Of a stretch of DNA of 16,012 bases, positions 6,759 through 14,734 are shown piece after piece. How positions within the stretch are numbered: position 1 is the stretch's first letter; each line of letters begins with the position of its first letter. Origin of the DNA: JAWOJF01 sp046481785 (GTDB lineage Bacteria; Bacteroidota; Ignavibacteria; Ignavibacteriales; Ignavibacteriaceae); the NCBI GenBank assembly GCA_046481785.1, contig JAWOJF010000153.1:1-16012 (forward strand), read 5' to 3'. A program made the translations under genes and the position numbers. Under the pieces are notes generated by a model. It saw only the letters and a program-made list of their open reading frames with translations. It was not told the origin of the DNA and did not search any database.

Positions 6759-8390
6759 ATGAAAACAATTACACGCCGCAGCTTTATAAGAAAAAGCGCA
6801 ATAACTGCAGCGGCAGTTTCAGCAGTCCCTTTTATTAATATTAATCCTTTAGCAGGTAAATCGGATAGCGATCTTGTTCTGCGACCTTATCCTCATCAAT
6901 GGATGCCCGAATTTGACCGGGTTTATCTTACCGATGTAAATGAGGATCCGTTTGTATCCGCGGTAAAAGTAAACCGGGATGGCGTTGTAATCCCTCATAA
7001 AGAAGCTGATAAAAAGTTTTCAATTAATGCAAAATGGTTTGTTGAAGGATTTGGTTATATAACACTCGGGGCTGATAATGGCGGAGAACTTTATTCTTCC
7101 GGTGATTTCCCAAAGAACAGCACCCTCAATTACGAATTTGCTAAAAGCAGGGTAATCCGTAACAGGAATGTGAAGAAGAAATATGAAAATAGCGGTACCG
7201 GATTCTCTCATGAGGTTTCTTACCTTACTTCACTTTCAGAAGAGTTGTTTGAAGATGCCGCTAAATATTCAGGCAATATTGAAAAATCTGTTAAGTATGC
7301 CGATAAAGCCCTTCAGTATGCACTTTGGTGCGGTGAGCTTATTGAACTTGAACGGGCAAAAAGTGAAATAGAAAGACAAAAGAGAAAAGACCGGGTATAC
7401 TTAGGATGTGAAACGCGGCAGTACATATGGGCAAAATCTGAAGATATGACAAAACGGTTTGAAGAGCTTTTTAATTTTGCAACAATAACACATTATGTAT
7501 GGGATACTTGGTACGAATTATTTGAACCCCGTGAAGGCATATATAATTGGGGGATAAAAGATAATATTGTAAACTGGCTGTCGGAAAAAAATATCACAAT
7601 CCAGGGAAGGCCGTTATTCTGGTTTCATCCCATTGTTACACCCGACTGGCTGAAAAATAAAAATTTCAGTGAGCTGAAAACATATGTTGAAAAACATACA
7701 AAAGATTTAATAACTCATTACGGAGATAAAGTAACTCAATGGGAAGTTGTTAATGAATATCATGATTGGGCAAACATTCACAACCATACACCGGAACAGA
7801 TTACTGAGATAGTCCGCCTGGCATGTGATAAAACAAAAGAAACGAATCCTGATGTCGTAAAAATATTAAATAACTGTGCTCCATGGGGTGAGTATGCCGC
7901 TATGGGAAGAATGGCAAGAATGGATGCAACACGTCCTTTAAGATCACCCCGAAAATTCATACAGGATCTGTCTGAAGCGGATATAGATTATGATGTGCTT
8001 GGCATACAGGTTTATTTTCCGTACCGCGATTTATCGGATATTGTAAGAATGCTGGAGAGGTTTGAGAAATTTAATAAACCTATATATATAACCGAACTGG
8101 GGACTTCTTCAGGTCCCTCAAAAGCAATGGTAGCAGCCGGTGACATGAATATCCCTGACGGGCCATATGACTGGCACCGCCACTGGGATGAAGAACTTCA
8201 GGCAGACTGGCTCGAACAGGTTTATTCTGTTTATTACAGCCGCCCTTCAATTAAAGCAATTAACTGGTACGATTTTTCAGACTTCCGTCCGCATATTAAG
8301 AATGGCGGTTTAATAAGAGAAGACAGTTCTAAAAAAAGATCTTTCGACAGGTTAAAAAGTTTGTTGGATTCATGGGGCAGGCTGCCTTAG
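6759..8390 (+). CDS. GH10-like glycoside hydrolase, paralogue 4 (Tat-exported)
   Basis: A 543-residue paralogue, the most divergent at its N-terminus. It has a Tat signal (TRRSFIRKS, then a hydrophobic alanine-rich stretch to about residue 32). The shared N-terminal region lacks the GNGPH motif but keeps KFSINAKW (86-93), VEGFGY, ADNGGELY and LNYEFAKSR. The acid/base is Glu333 (WEVVNE) and the nucleophile Glu446 (ITELG). The barrel ends with NWYDFSD and GGLIRED, differing from the DP and SP/NP forms of the others. The loop equal to the cysteine-pair site reads FHPIVTPDW. In the barrel it is nearest to paralogue 2 (TSSGP, AINWYDFSD). GAGG motifs occur 4 and 11 bases before the ATG. Periplasmic retaining glycosidase; substrate unknown. 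Confidence 0.82.
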   Translation: MKTITRRSFIRKSAITAAAVSAVPFININPLAGKSDSDLVLRPYPHQWMPEFDRVYLTDVNEDPFVSAVKVNRDGVVIPHKEADKKFSINAKWFVEGFGYITLGADNGGELYSSGDFPKNSTLNYEFAKSRVIRNRNVKKKYENSGTGFSHEVSYLTSLSEELFEDAAKYSGNIEKSVKYADKALQYALWCGELIELERAKSEIERQKRKDRVYLGCETRQYIWAKSEDMTKRFEELFNFATITHYVWDTWYELFEPREGIYNWGIKDNIVNWLSEKNITIQGRPLFWFHPIVTPDWLKNKNFSELKTYVEKHTKDLITHYGDKVTQWEVVNEYHDWANIHNHTPEQITEIVRLACDKTKETNPDVVKILNNCAPWGEYAAMGRMARMDATRPLRSPRKFIQDLSEADIDYDVLGIQVYFPYRDLSDIVRMLERFEKFNKPIYITELGTSSGPSKAMVAAGDMNIPDGPYDWHRHWDEELQADWLEQVYSVYYSRPSIKAINWYDFSDFRPHIKNGGLIREDSSKKRSFDRLKSLLDSWGRLP

Positions 8391-8413
8391 GCTGGTTAGG
8401 GATAAATAAATGG

Positions 8414-8438
8414 ATATTCTTTTCCCGAGAAAAAATAT
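8414..8438 (+). other. AT-rich hairpin in the 88-base gap before the GH13 gene
   Basis: The left arm (8414-8424) and right arm (8429-8438) pair over 10 base pairs with one bulged C at 8419 and a CCGA loop. The stem has nine A-T pairs and one G-C pair and no T-run follows, so it is not a standard terminator. It sits in the longest intergenic gap of the window, between the GH10-like array and the GH13 gene, where partial termination, an mRNA processing site or a regulator-binding site could be placed. No clear Bacteroidota-type promoter (TTTG, then TAnnTTTG) was found in the rest of the gap. Confidence 0.3.
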
Positions 8439-8478
8439 AGATACCTGGATTGTATAACTAAACCCCGGATTAAGTATA

Positions 8479-10824
8479 ATGAAAAAATTAGTTTATTTGT
8501 TTTCCCTTATTTTATTTAGTGAATTCTCTTTTGCCCAGGTCACCATTACTAATAAAGATGTTACAGCATGGAAAAGAGAGCAGACAATTACCGGAATTGT
8601 TGATAATTCTTCTGTTACTTCCGGTATTCTTGTCTTTAATGAGCAGAATATTTCTTTCCAGGTAAATAATAATTCATTTTCTGTTCCTGTAATTCTTGAA
8701 GAAGGAACAAATACAATATTTGCCCTTGCTGACAGCAGCGGAACGGAAATAAGCTCTGATACAGTTAGAATAACCCTGGGATATAAACTAAAACCAGAAG
8801 TATTTGTTTTTGCCGAAGTGTCCGGAAGAAATGTTAATCTTCATACAGAGGTAATTGAAAATCCCACTACCAGTGTGCTTACTTTTAATTGGGTTCAGGA
8901 TGAAAATAATCCTTCCCCGGTTTCTATATCAAACTTATTTGATAGTACTGCATCATTTATTATACCCGAAGGGTCACCCTTAGGTGAATATTATTTCAGC
9001 TTATTTGTTATTGAAGCAGATGGAGATACTGCTAAAGCAAGAACTTTTGTTACTGTAACAGCAGATGGTATTACCCCATTCGATATAAAGAATGATTATG
9101 CTGCGTGGATAGACTCCGCTGTTATATATGAAATAACTCCTTACCTTTTTGTAAACTTTAGAAGCGGGTTTGATGATATTACAAATAAAATTCCCGAAAT
9201 AGCTGAACTGGGAATTACTGCAATATGGCTTCAGCCTGTTTATTTAACACATAACTATGGTCAGGGATATGATGTTACAAATTATTTTCAGGTGAGATCT
9301 GATCTCGGTACGGAAGAAGAGCTGCGTGAACTTATATCTACTGCAAAGGCTTACGGCTTAAGAATTATTTTTGATTTTGTTGCAAATCACTCTTCCATAA
9401 ATCATCCTTATGCAGTAAGTACCTACCCTGAAAATGAAGGAACAAGTTCATATTATTATAACTTTTACCAGAGAGAGGAAGATAGCGCACCATATTCTGA
9501 CCAATATACACATTACCGGGGCTTTATAAATTATTTCTGGGGTGATCTTCCAAATCTAAATTATAATAATTCTGAAGTACAAAAGTGGATTACAGAAGCA
9601 GCACAATACTGGATTGAAAATTTTGATATTGATGGATATAGGTTTGATGCAATCTGGGGAGTTACTGCACGAAATCCTCAGTTTACTAAAGACCTTCGGC
9701 TTGCTTTAAAAAGAATAAAACCCGAGATTCTTTTGCTGGCAGAAGATAAGGCTTCTCAGGCGCAGGTATTTGATGAAAGATTTGATGTAGCTTATGACTG
9801 GGCCCCCGGGTATGACTGGGTTTCAGAATGGGTATGGCAGTATAATTTTACTGAGGGAAATAATCCTACAATTTTTAACAGCGGCAGTGTTAGTAACCGG
9901 AGCACAAGGTTAAGAAACTCTCTGAACAATAATGGTAACGGCTATGCGCCTGATGCAAAAATTTTACGGTTCCTGGGCAATAATGATTTGTTTTATTTCA
10001 TGTCTCATCACGGTCTTGAGAGAACAAAAATGGCTGCTGCTCTTCAGTTCTCTCTGCATGGTGTACCGCTTATTTATAACGGAGAAGAAATTGGTAAAAC
10101 CGGGCATCCATATGAAACCGATTTTATTTTTTATCCCGGAAGACCTATGGATTATGATGATAATTATGGTTTGTTTGATTACTATGCACGATTAATTGAT
10201 ATAAGAAAAACTTATACATCATTAATCAGTGATAATTATGAAGAAATGCAGGTTACCCCCGGTAATTCTGTTTTTGCATTTAGAAGATGGGATAATGAAC
10301 AAAATATATTTACTGTAATAAATATGTCAACAAATGATGCTGATGTTGAGCTTGCTTTACCGGTTCCTGAACTCAATCTTGATTCTTCAAAAACATATTA
10401 TTTAACAGATCTTTTAACAGGTTCCTCACAATCAGGCGTGCCTGCAGACCTTAATACCGTAAATATCAGTATGGAAGGTTATTCAACACAGATATTGCTC
10501 CTTGCAGATTCCATTCCAATTGTTACTGGAATTGGGGAGGGAATTGCTACAAAAATACCTGAAAGTTTTGAATTATCTCAAAACTATCCTAATCCTTTCA
10601 ACCCGGTAACTAATTTCGAATTCAGGATTGCGGATTTCGGATTAGTTACGCTTAAGATTTATGATATTTTAGGCAAAGAAGTTACAACATTGATGAATGA
10701 AGAAAAACCTGCCGGCTTATATAACATTAAGTTTGATGCGTCTGATCTTTCAAGCGGAGTTTATTTCTATAAGCTTCGATCAGGGGATAATGTACTAGTA
10801 AAAAAAATGATACTTTTAAAATAA
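8479..10824 (+). CDS. Secreted GH13 alpha-amylase-family enzyme with T9SS sorting domain
   Basis: A 781-residue extracellular alpha-glucan-active enzyme. Residues 1-20 are a Sec signal peptide ending FSFAQ. Two beta-sandwich domains follow: an Ig-like one (~25-98) and a PKD/Ig-like one (~103-192). The GH13 barrel begins at ~214 (AVIYEITPYLF). Conserved regions visible are I, DFVANH (299-304); II, GYRFD with nucleophile Asp390; III, LLLAED with acid/base Glu422; and IV, FLGNND with Asp503. Region IV normally reads NHD, so the transition-state histidine is Asn502 here. Region V reads LPNLN rather than PDLN. A C-terminal beta domain follows, then a T9SS sorting domain (~695-781). Members of this type hydrolyse starch- or maltodextrin-like alpha-glucans; the exact bond specificity cannot be read. 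It is the only protein in the window with a T9SS tail, so it is expected on the cell surface or in the medium. The next gene starts 6 bases after its stop. Confidence 0.88.
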   Translation: MKKLVYLFSLILFSEFSFAQVTITNKDVTAWKREQTITGIVDNSSVTSGILVFNEQNISFQVNNNSFSVPVILEEGTNTIFALADSSGTEISSDTVRITLGYKLKPEVFVFAEVSGRNVNLHTEVIENPTTSVLTFNWVQDENNPSPVSISNLFDSTASFIIPEGSPLGEYYFSLFVIEADGDTAKARTFVTVTADGITPFDIKNDYAAWIDSAVIYEITPYLFVNFRSGFDDITNKIPEIAELGITAIWLQPVYLTHNYGQGYDVTNYFQVRSDLGTEEELRELISTAKAYGLRIIFDFVANHSSINHPYAVSTYPENEGTSSYYYNFYQREEDSAPYSDQYTHYRGFINYFWGDLPNLNYNNSEVQKWITEAAQYWIENFDIDGYRFDAIWGVTARNPQFTKDLRLALKRIKPEILLLAEDKASQAQVFDERFDVAYDWAPGYDWVSEWVWQYNFTEGNNPTIFNSGSVSNRSTRLRNSLNNNGNGYAPDAKILRFLGNNDLFYFMSHHGLERTKMAAALQFSLHGVPLIYNGEEIGKTGHPYETDFIFYPGRPMDYDDNYGLFDYYARLIDIRKTYTSLISDNYEEMQVTPGNSVFAFRRWDNEQNIFTVINMSTNDADVELALPVPELNLDSSKTYYLTDLLTGSSQSGVPADLNTVNISMEGYSTQILLLADSIPIVTGIGEGIATKIPESFELSQNYPNPFNPVTNFEFRIADFGLVTLKIYDILGKEVTTLMNEEKPAGLYNIKFDASDLSSGVYFYKLRSGDNVLVKKMILLK
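10561..10821 (+). other. Type IX secretion C-terminal sorting domain (type A) of the GH13 enzyme
   Basis: The last ~87 residues carry the hallmarks of the Por/T9SS type A sorting domain: SQNYPNPFNPVT, then LKIYDILGKEV, PAGLYNIKFDAS, LSSGVYFYKL and a basic end (VKKMILLK). The segment FRIADFG replaces the usual short beta-hairpin text between the NPFNP and LKIYD blocks. In known T9SS bacteria this domain directs passage across the outer membrane and is then removed. It is the best taxonomic clue in the window. Confidence 0.9.
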
Positions 10825-10830
10825 TTATCA

Positions 10831-13473
10831 ATGAAAAATATAATAGTATTTTTAATGCTGTTTAATACTTTGATCTTTTCACAAAATCTATCTCTGAATG
10901 GCGAATGGCAGTTTGCTGTTGATTCAAAAGCTTCGTTTAAAATTGATAATGTAGAATCACAAGCTGACTGGAGAAAGGCTGAAGTTCCTTTATCCTGGCA
11001 GGCACAGTTTGAGGACTTACGCGAGTATAGAGGAGTAGCATGGTACAAAAAAACTTTTATACTTAATGAAATAGAAAAAGACAAAGCTTACATGATCCAT
11101 TTTGGTGCCGTTGATTATCTTTCACGAATTTACATTAATGGAAATTATACAGGTGAACATGAGGGCGGGTATACTCCTTTTGAGGTTGATATTACTGAAA
11201 ACATTAGGGCAGGAGAAAATGAAATAGTTGTAAGGGTTATGGATCCTGCTGCAGATGAAACTGGCACGGAAGGGATAAGTTACTTTAACATTCCTCATGG
11301 CAAACAGAATTGGTATGTACAGACAAGCGGTATATGGCAGGCAGTACAATTAAAAATTAAACCGGCACTGTATACAAAAAAATTTCATTTAACTCCTTCA
11401 GTTAACGGTGAAATTGACATTGCTGTTATACTGAACAAGGAAACTGCCGGACAAAAACAATTAAAGTTATCTATATCTGATCCATCAGGAAATGAAGTTT
11501 TAACTGCCTCTGAGATCATACCATCAAATAAAAATTCGTTTAGTTTTAAAACAAAGCTGTCATCTCCCAAATTATGGAGTGTTGAAACTCCCCATCTGTA
11601 TACAGCCCGTATTACTATAGATAAAGATATAGCAGAAGAAAAATTCGGCTTCCGGTCTTTCGAAGCAAAAAATAAAATGCTTTATTTGAACGGCGAACCT
11701 TTTTACCTGATAGCTGCACTTGACCAGGATTTTTATCCTGAAACAATATATACAACTCCGTCTGAAGAATATATCCGCGATGAGATGATAAAAGCCAAGC
11801 AGCTTGGATTAAATATGCTCCGCTGCCACATAAAAGTACCTGATCCTGTTTACCTGAAAGTTGCTGATGAGGTGGGACTGCTTGTATGGTATGAAATTCC
11901 TAACTGGGATGTTTTTACTTTTGATGCCGCTAAAAGAGGTGAGCAGACTCTGGACGAAATGCTTGCACGCGACTGGAACCATCCCTCTCTTGTTGTATTA
12001 AGTATAATAAATGAGAGCTGGGGGATTGATCTTCAGAAAGAAGAACAAAGACTGTGGCTGCTTGATGCTTTTACAAGAACAAAGGAAAAGGCTGCAGGAA
12101 GACTAGTTGTTGATAACAGCGCTTGCTACGGCAACTTCCACTTAAAGACTGATTTAAATGACTATCATACTTATTGGGCTATACCGGAACACCGGGATAA
12201 CTTTGATGAGACAGTAAACGAAGTTGCTTCACGTCCCGACTGGCTCTTCAGCAAATTTGGAGATGCACAGCAATCGGGTGATGAGCCGCTGCTTATCTCC
12301 GAGTTCGGTAATTGGGGCCTCCCAAAACTCCCCGAAGAACTTCCCTGGTGGTTTAACCGCGCATTTTCTGACATTGAAGTTTCTCTGCCCGATGGCGTTC
12401 AAAAAAGATTTAAAGATTATAAATACGATGAAATATTCGGGACATATGATAATCTTGCTGAAGAAAGCCAGCATGCTCAGTATACTTCTCTTAAATATGA
12501 AATTGAATCAATCAGGCTGCATAATGAAATACAGGGCTATGTAATTACCGAGTTTACAGATTTGAACTGGGAAAGCAACGGACTTCTTGATATGTGGCGT
12601 AATTTTAAGGTATACTCTAATGATATTACAAATATTCAGCAGCAGGATATAATTATACCACGACCGTTAAAGTATAATTATTCCGCCGGTGAAACGGCAG
12701 CAGTAAAACTCTGGATTTCTCATTATAGCAGTATTCCATTTGAAAATCTTATTTTAAAATGGACTAGCAAAAAAAATGATTCGGGAAATTTACATATCTC
12801 CTCAGTTAAAAGAACAGAAGTTAAAGAATTAGATATAGTTAATATAAAACTATCCCCAGGTTCATATAAAGAGGTGATTAATTTTGAATTAACAGATTCA
12901 AAAGGCAGAATACTGGCAAAAAATTATTGTGAGATTTTTGTTTACTCTGAAATTAATAATACCGGAAGAGATGATGTTACTATCACCAATCAGCTTAACG
13001 ATGAAACATTGAAAGAATTAAAAAATGGCGGCAGTGTTATATGTATTATTGATAGTACAACAGCAGCGCCTGCTTCTTTTCCTTTTAAATTTGTAAGCAG
13101 GAAAGCAGATTGGCTGGATGGCAACTGGGCTTCTAATTTTAACTGGGCAAGAATAAATAAAGAACCATTCAGCAGTTTTAATTTTGGTAAACATTTGGGT
13201 TTCGAAATATCCGGATTAAAACCCGGGTATGTAATTACAGGCATTCCGGCTGAAAATTTCTCTGATGTTTTAGCAGGAATGTTTGTGGGCTGGGTACACA
13301 TGAATTCAGGTTATATTGTCCAGATGAAAGCTGATGAGGGAAGACTAATACTTTGCACCTTATCTTCAGATCAGGCCATCGGGCAGGATCCATATTCCAG
13401 CGGGCTGCTAAATAAACTGACTGAATATATTAGAAGTGAAAATTTTAAACCAAATTTATCCTGGAAATTATAA
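10831..13473 (+). CDS. Exported GH2-family glycoside hydrolase (beta-galactosidase/beta-glucuronidase type)
   Basis: An 880-residue retaining beta-glycosidase. A Sec signal peptide (MKNIIVFLMLFNTLIFSQ) points to export. The domain order fits GH2: an N-terminal jelly-roll sugar-binding domain (~20-190, with LNGEWQF and YRGVAWYKKTF), an Ig-like domain (~190-275), then a TIM barrel (~280-590). The acid/base is Glu395 in IINESWG and the nucleophile Glu491 in LISEFG. Instead of the short ending of simple GH2 enzymes there are ~290 more residues: an Ig-like domain (~610-705) and an alpha/beta, amidotransferase-like domain (~715-880, with LKNGGSVICIID and GRLILCTLSS). No T9SS tail is present, so the periplasm is likely. 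GH2 covers beta-galactosidase, beta-mannosidase, beta-glucuronidase and alpha-L-arabinopyranosidase among others; the sequence does not decide between them. It follows the GH13 gene by 6 bases. Confidence 0.85.
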   Translation: MKNIIVFLMLFNTLIFSQNLSLNGEWQFAVDSKASFKIDNVESQADWRKAEVPLSWQAQFEDLREYRGVAWYKKTFILNEIEKDKAYMIHFGAVDYLSRIYINGNYTGEHEGGYTPFEVDITENIRAGENEIVVRVMDPAADETGTEGISYFNIPHGKQNWYVQTSGIWQAVQLKIKPALYTKKFHLTPSVNGEIDIAVILNKETAGQKQLKLSISDPSGNEVLTASEIIPSNKNSFSFKTKLSSPKLWSVETPHLYTARITIDKDIAEEKFGFRSFEAKNKMLYLNGEPFYLIAALDQDFYPETIYTTPSEEYIRDEMIKAKQLGLNMLRCHIKVPDPVYLKVADEVGLLVWYEIPNWDVFTFDAAKRGEQTLDEMLARDWNHPSLVVLSIINESWGIDLQKEEQRLWLLDAFTRTKEKAAGRLVVDNSACYGNFHLKTDLNDYHTYWAIPEHRDNFDETVNEVASRPDWLFSKFGDAQQSGDEPLLISEFGNWGLPKLPEELPWWFNRAFSDIEVSLPDGVQKRFKDYKYDEIFGTYDNLAEESQHAQYTSLKYEIESIRLHNEIQGYVITEFTDLNWESNGLLDMWRNFKVYSNDITNIQQQDIIIPRPLKYNYSAGETAAVKLWISHYSSIPFENLILKWTSKKNDSGNLHISSVKRTEVKELDIVNIKLSPGSYKEVINFELTDSKGRILAKNYCEIFVYSEINNTGRDDVTITNQLNDETLKELKNGGSVICIIDSTTAAPASFPFKFVSRKADWLDGNWASNFNWARINKEPFSSFNFGKHLGFEISGLKPGYVITGIPAENFSDVLAGMFVGWVHMNSGYIVQMKADEGRLILCTLSSDQAIGQDPYSSGLLNKLTEYIRSENFKPNLSWKL

Positions 13474-13496
13474 AGGTTCATAAATCGGAATGAGCC

Positions 13497-13500
13497 GGAG
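13497..13500 (+). promoter_or_regulatory. GGAG ribosome site bearing on the cupin start
   Basis: GGAG ends only 2 bases before the ATG at 13503 but 8 bases before the in-frame ATG at 13509, which is the normal spacing. The true start may therefore be 13509, shortening the protein by two residues. Confidence 0.4.
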
Positions 13501-13502
13501 AA

Positions 13503-14711
13503 ATGAAAATGATGAAAGAAGATATTACAATCAGATCTCTTTTAAGAAGAGAAATTGAAAACAATAACGGCATATTAAGACTGGAACCTGCATGGGTGGC
13601 TCGTGATTTTCTTCCCCCCGGAAGAAGACTGGGGCTTCCGGCAGAGCAATATGAACTAGGTGAAAGAGGAGGCATTTGTGAACGCTGGCTTGGATCAACA
13701 ACCAGGGCGGATAATAAAATCGGCGTTCCCGATGAAGGACTAAGTTTTATCAGCTTTTTAACTGGTGAAAAGATTACCCTTAAATCAGCGGTTGAAAACG
13801 CTCCCGATTTACTCATGGGCACAGAATATTCGTCCACCCATAACGGACTTAAAAGGCTTCCTAAAATATTTGATTATGAATACCGGCTGCCTTATCACAT
13901 ACATCAAATGCAGCAACATGCACAGTTAGTTGGCAGAAATTCAAAAGAAGAAGCATATTATTTCCCGGAAGGACTTGATATGGGGAAAGAACCCGATACA
14001 TTTTTCGGAGTTCATCCCTATATAACAGATGAAAAAAAATATGATCTGCTTTTACCGGCACTTGTTGATTGGAATGATGATTCAATACTGCAGTTTGCAA
14101 GAGCTTTTAAGCTTATGCCTAACGATGGCTATCATGTCCCCTCAGGGGTATTACATGCACCAGGTTCTGCATTAACAATTGAACTGCAGGAGGATTCCGA
14201 TGTGTTTGCAATGCTGCAGGCCAAAACAGGCGGTAAAATAATTTCAAAAGAGCTTTTGTATAAAGATGTCCGCCCTGAAGACAGGGAAAAACATGGTGAG
14301 AAAATTATTCTGGAAATGGTAGATTGGAAAACAAGCGGTGATCCTTATTTTTATGAGAACAGGCATACACCCCCTCTGTTGATAACAAAACAGGATAGCG
14401 GAGAGGAATACTGGATATACTATAATACTATGAGCTTTAGCGGCAAAAAATTGGTTGTGCATCCCGGGGGGAAATTTATATGTAAAGATAAAGGGGTTTA
14501 CAATATTTTAGTCTGGCGCGGCAAAGGTATATATGGCGGCTTTAAAATTGAAGCACAGAATTTTGATGAGGATGAATTATTTGTTTGTTATGACAGGGCA
14601 GTAAACGAATTAGTTGTAGAGAATACCGGGAAAGAAGACCTGATAATTTTCAAATTTTTTGGCCCGGGTATTAATAAAGATGTTCCGATGCTTAAAAAGT
14701 ATAAGGCTTAA
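13503..14711 (+). CDS. Class I phosphomannose-isomerase-like cupin protein
   Basis: A 402-residue cytoplasmic protein with no signal peptide. The central part carries the metal site of the class I mannose-6-phosphate isomerase/cupin family: HIH at 132-134, a glutamate in KEEAYY (149-150, Glu150 the likely ligand), and a late histidine in VPSGVLHAPG (His218). This order (His/Gln-x-His, Glu, His) is that of zinc-dependent ManA proteins. The C-terminal part (~310-402) looks like a second cupin-like beta domain (VVHPGGKFICKD, GKGIYGGFKIEAQ). The protein is longer than short bacterial ManA (~315 residues) and its N-terminal ~120 residues, with LPPGRRLGLP and ERGGICERWLGS, are not typical ManA sequence. 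So it is best called a PMI-like aldose/ketose isomerase or sugar-binding cupin, not ManA itself. It lies between the GH2 and nucleoside hydrolase genes, which suggests a role in converting a released sugar. The start may be 13503 or 13509. Confidence 0.7.
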   Translation: MKMMKEDITIRSLLRREIENNNGILRLEPAWVARDFLPPGRRLGLPAEQYELGERGGICERWLGSTTRADNKIGVPDEGLSFISFLTGEKITLKSAVENAPDLLMGTEYSSTHNGLKRLPKIFDYEYRLPYHIHQMQQHAQLVGRNSKEEAYYFPEGLDMGKEPDTFFGVHPYITDEKKYDLLLPALVDWNDDSILQFARAFKLMPNDGYHVPSGVLHAPGSALTIELQEDSDVFAMLQAKTGGKIISKELLYKDVRPEDREKHGEKIILEMVDWKTSGDPYFYENRHTPPLLITKQDSGEEYWIYYNTMSFSGKKLVVHPGGKFICKDKGVYNILVWRGKGIYGGFKIEAQNFDEDELFVCYDRAVNELVVENTGKEDLIIFKFFGPGINKDVPMLKKYKA

Positions 14712-14734
14712 TAATTAATTAAGAGATAAATCAT

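Noticed and set aside
8414..8438. The hairpin as a rho-independent terminator
   Set aside because: It has only one G-C pair, and the bases after the stem (AGATACC) are not a T-run.
12171..12544. Several overlapping open frames on both strands within the GH2 gene
   Set aside because: The GH2 frame holds the nucleophile region here; the others have no homology pattern and no start signal.
13478..13837. A 119-codon open frame on the - strand opposite the cupin start
   Set aside because: It is fully antisense to a well-supported gene, is rich in Ser/Pro/Leu as typical shadows are, and nothing else in the window lies on the - strand.
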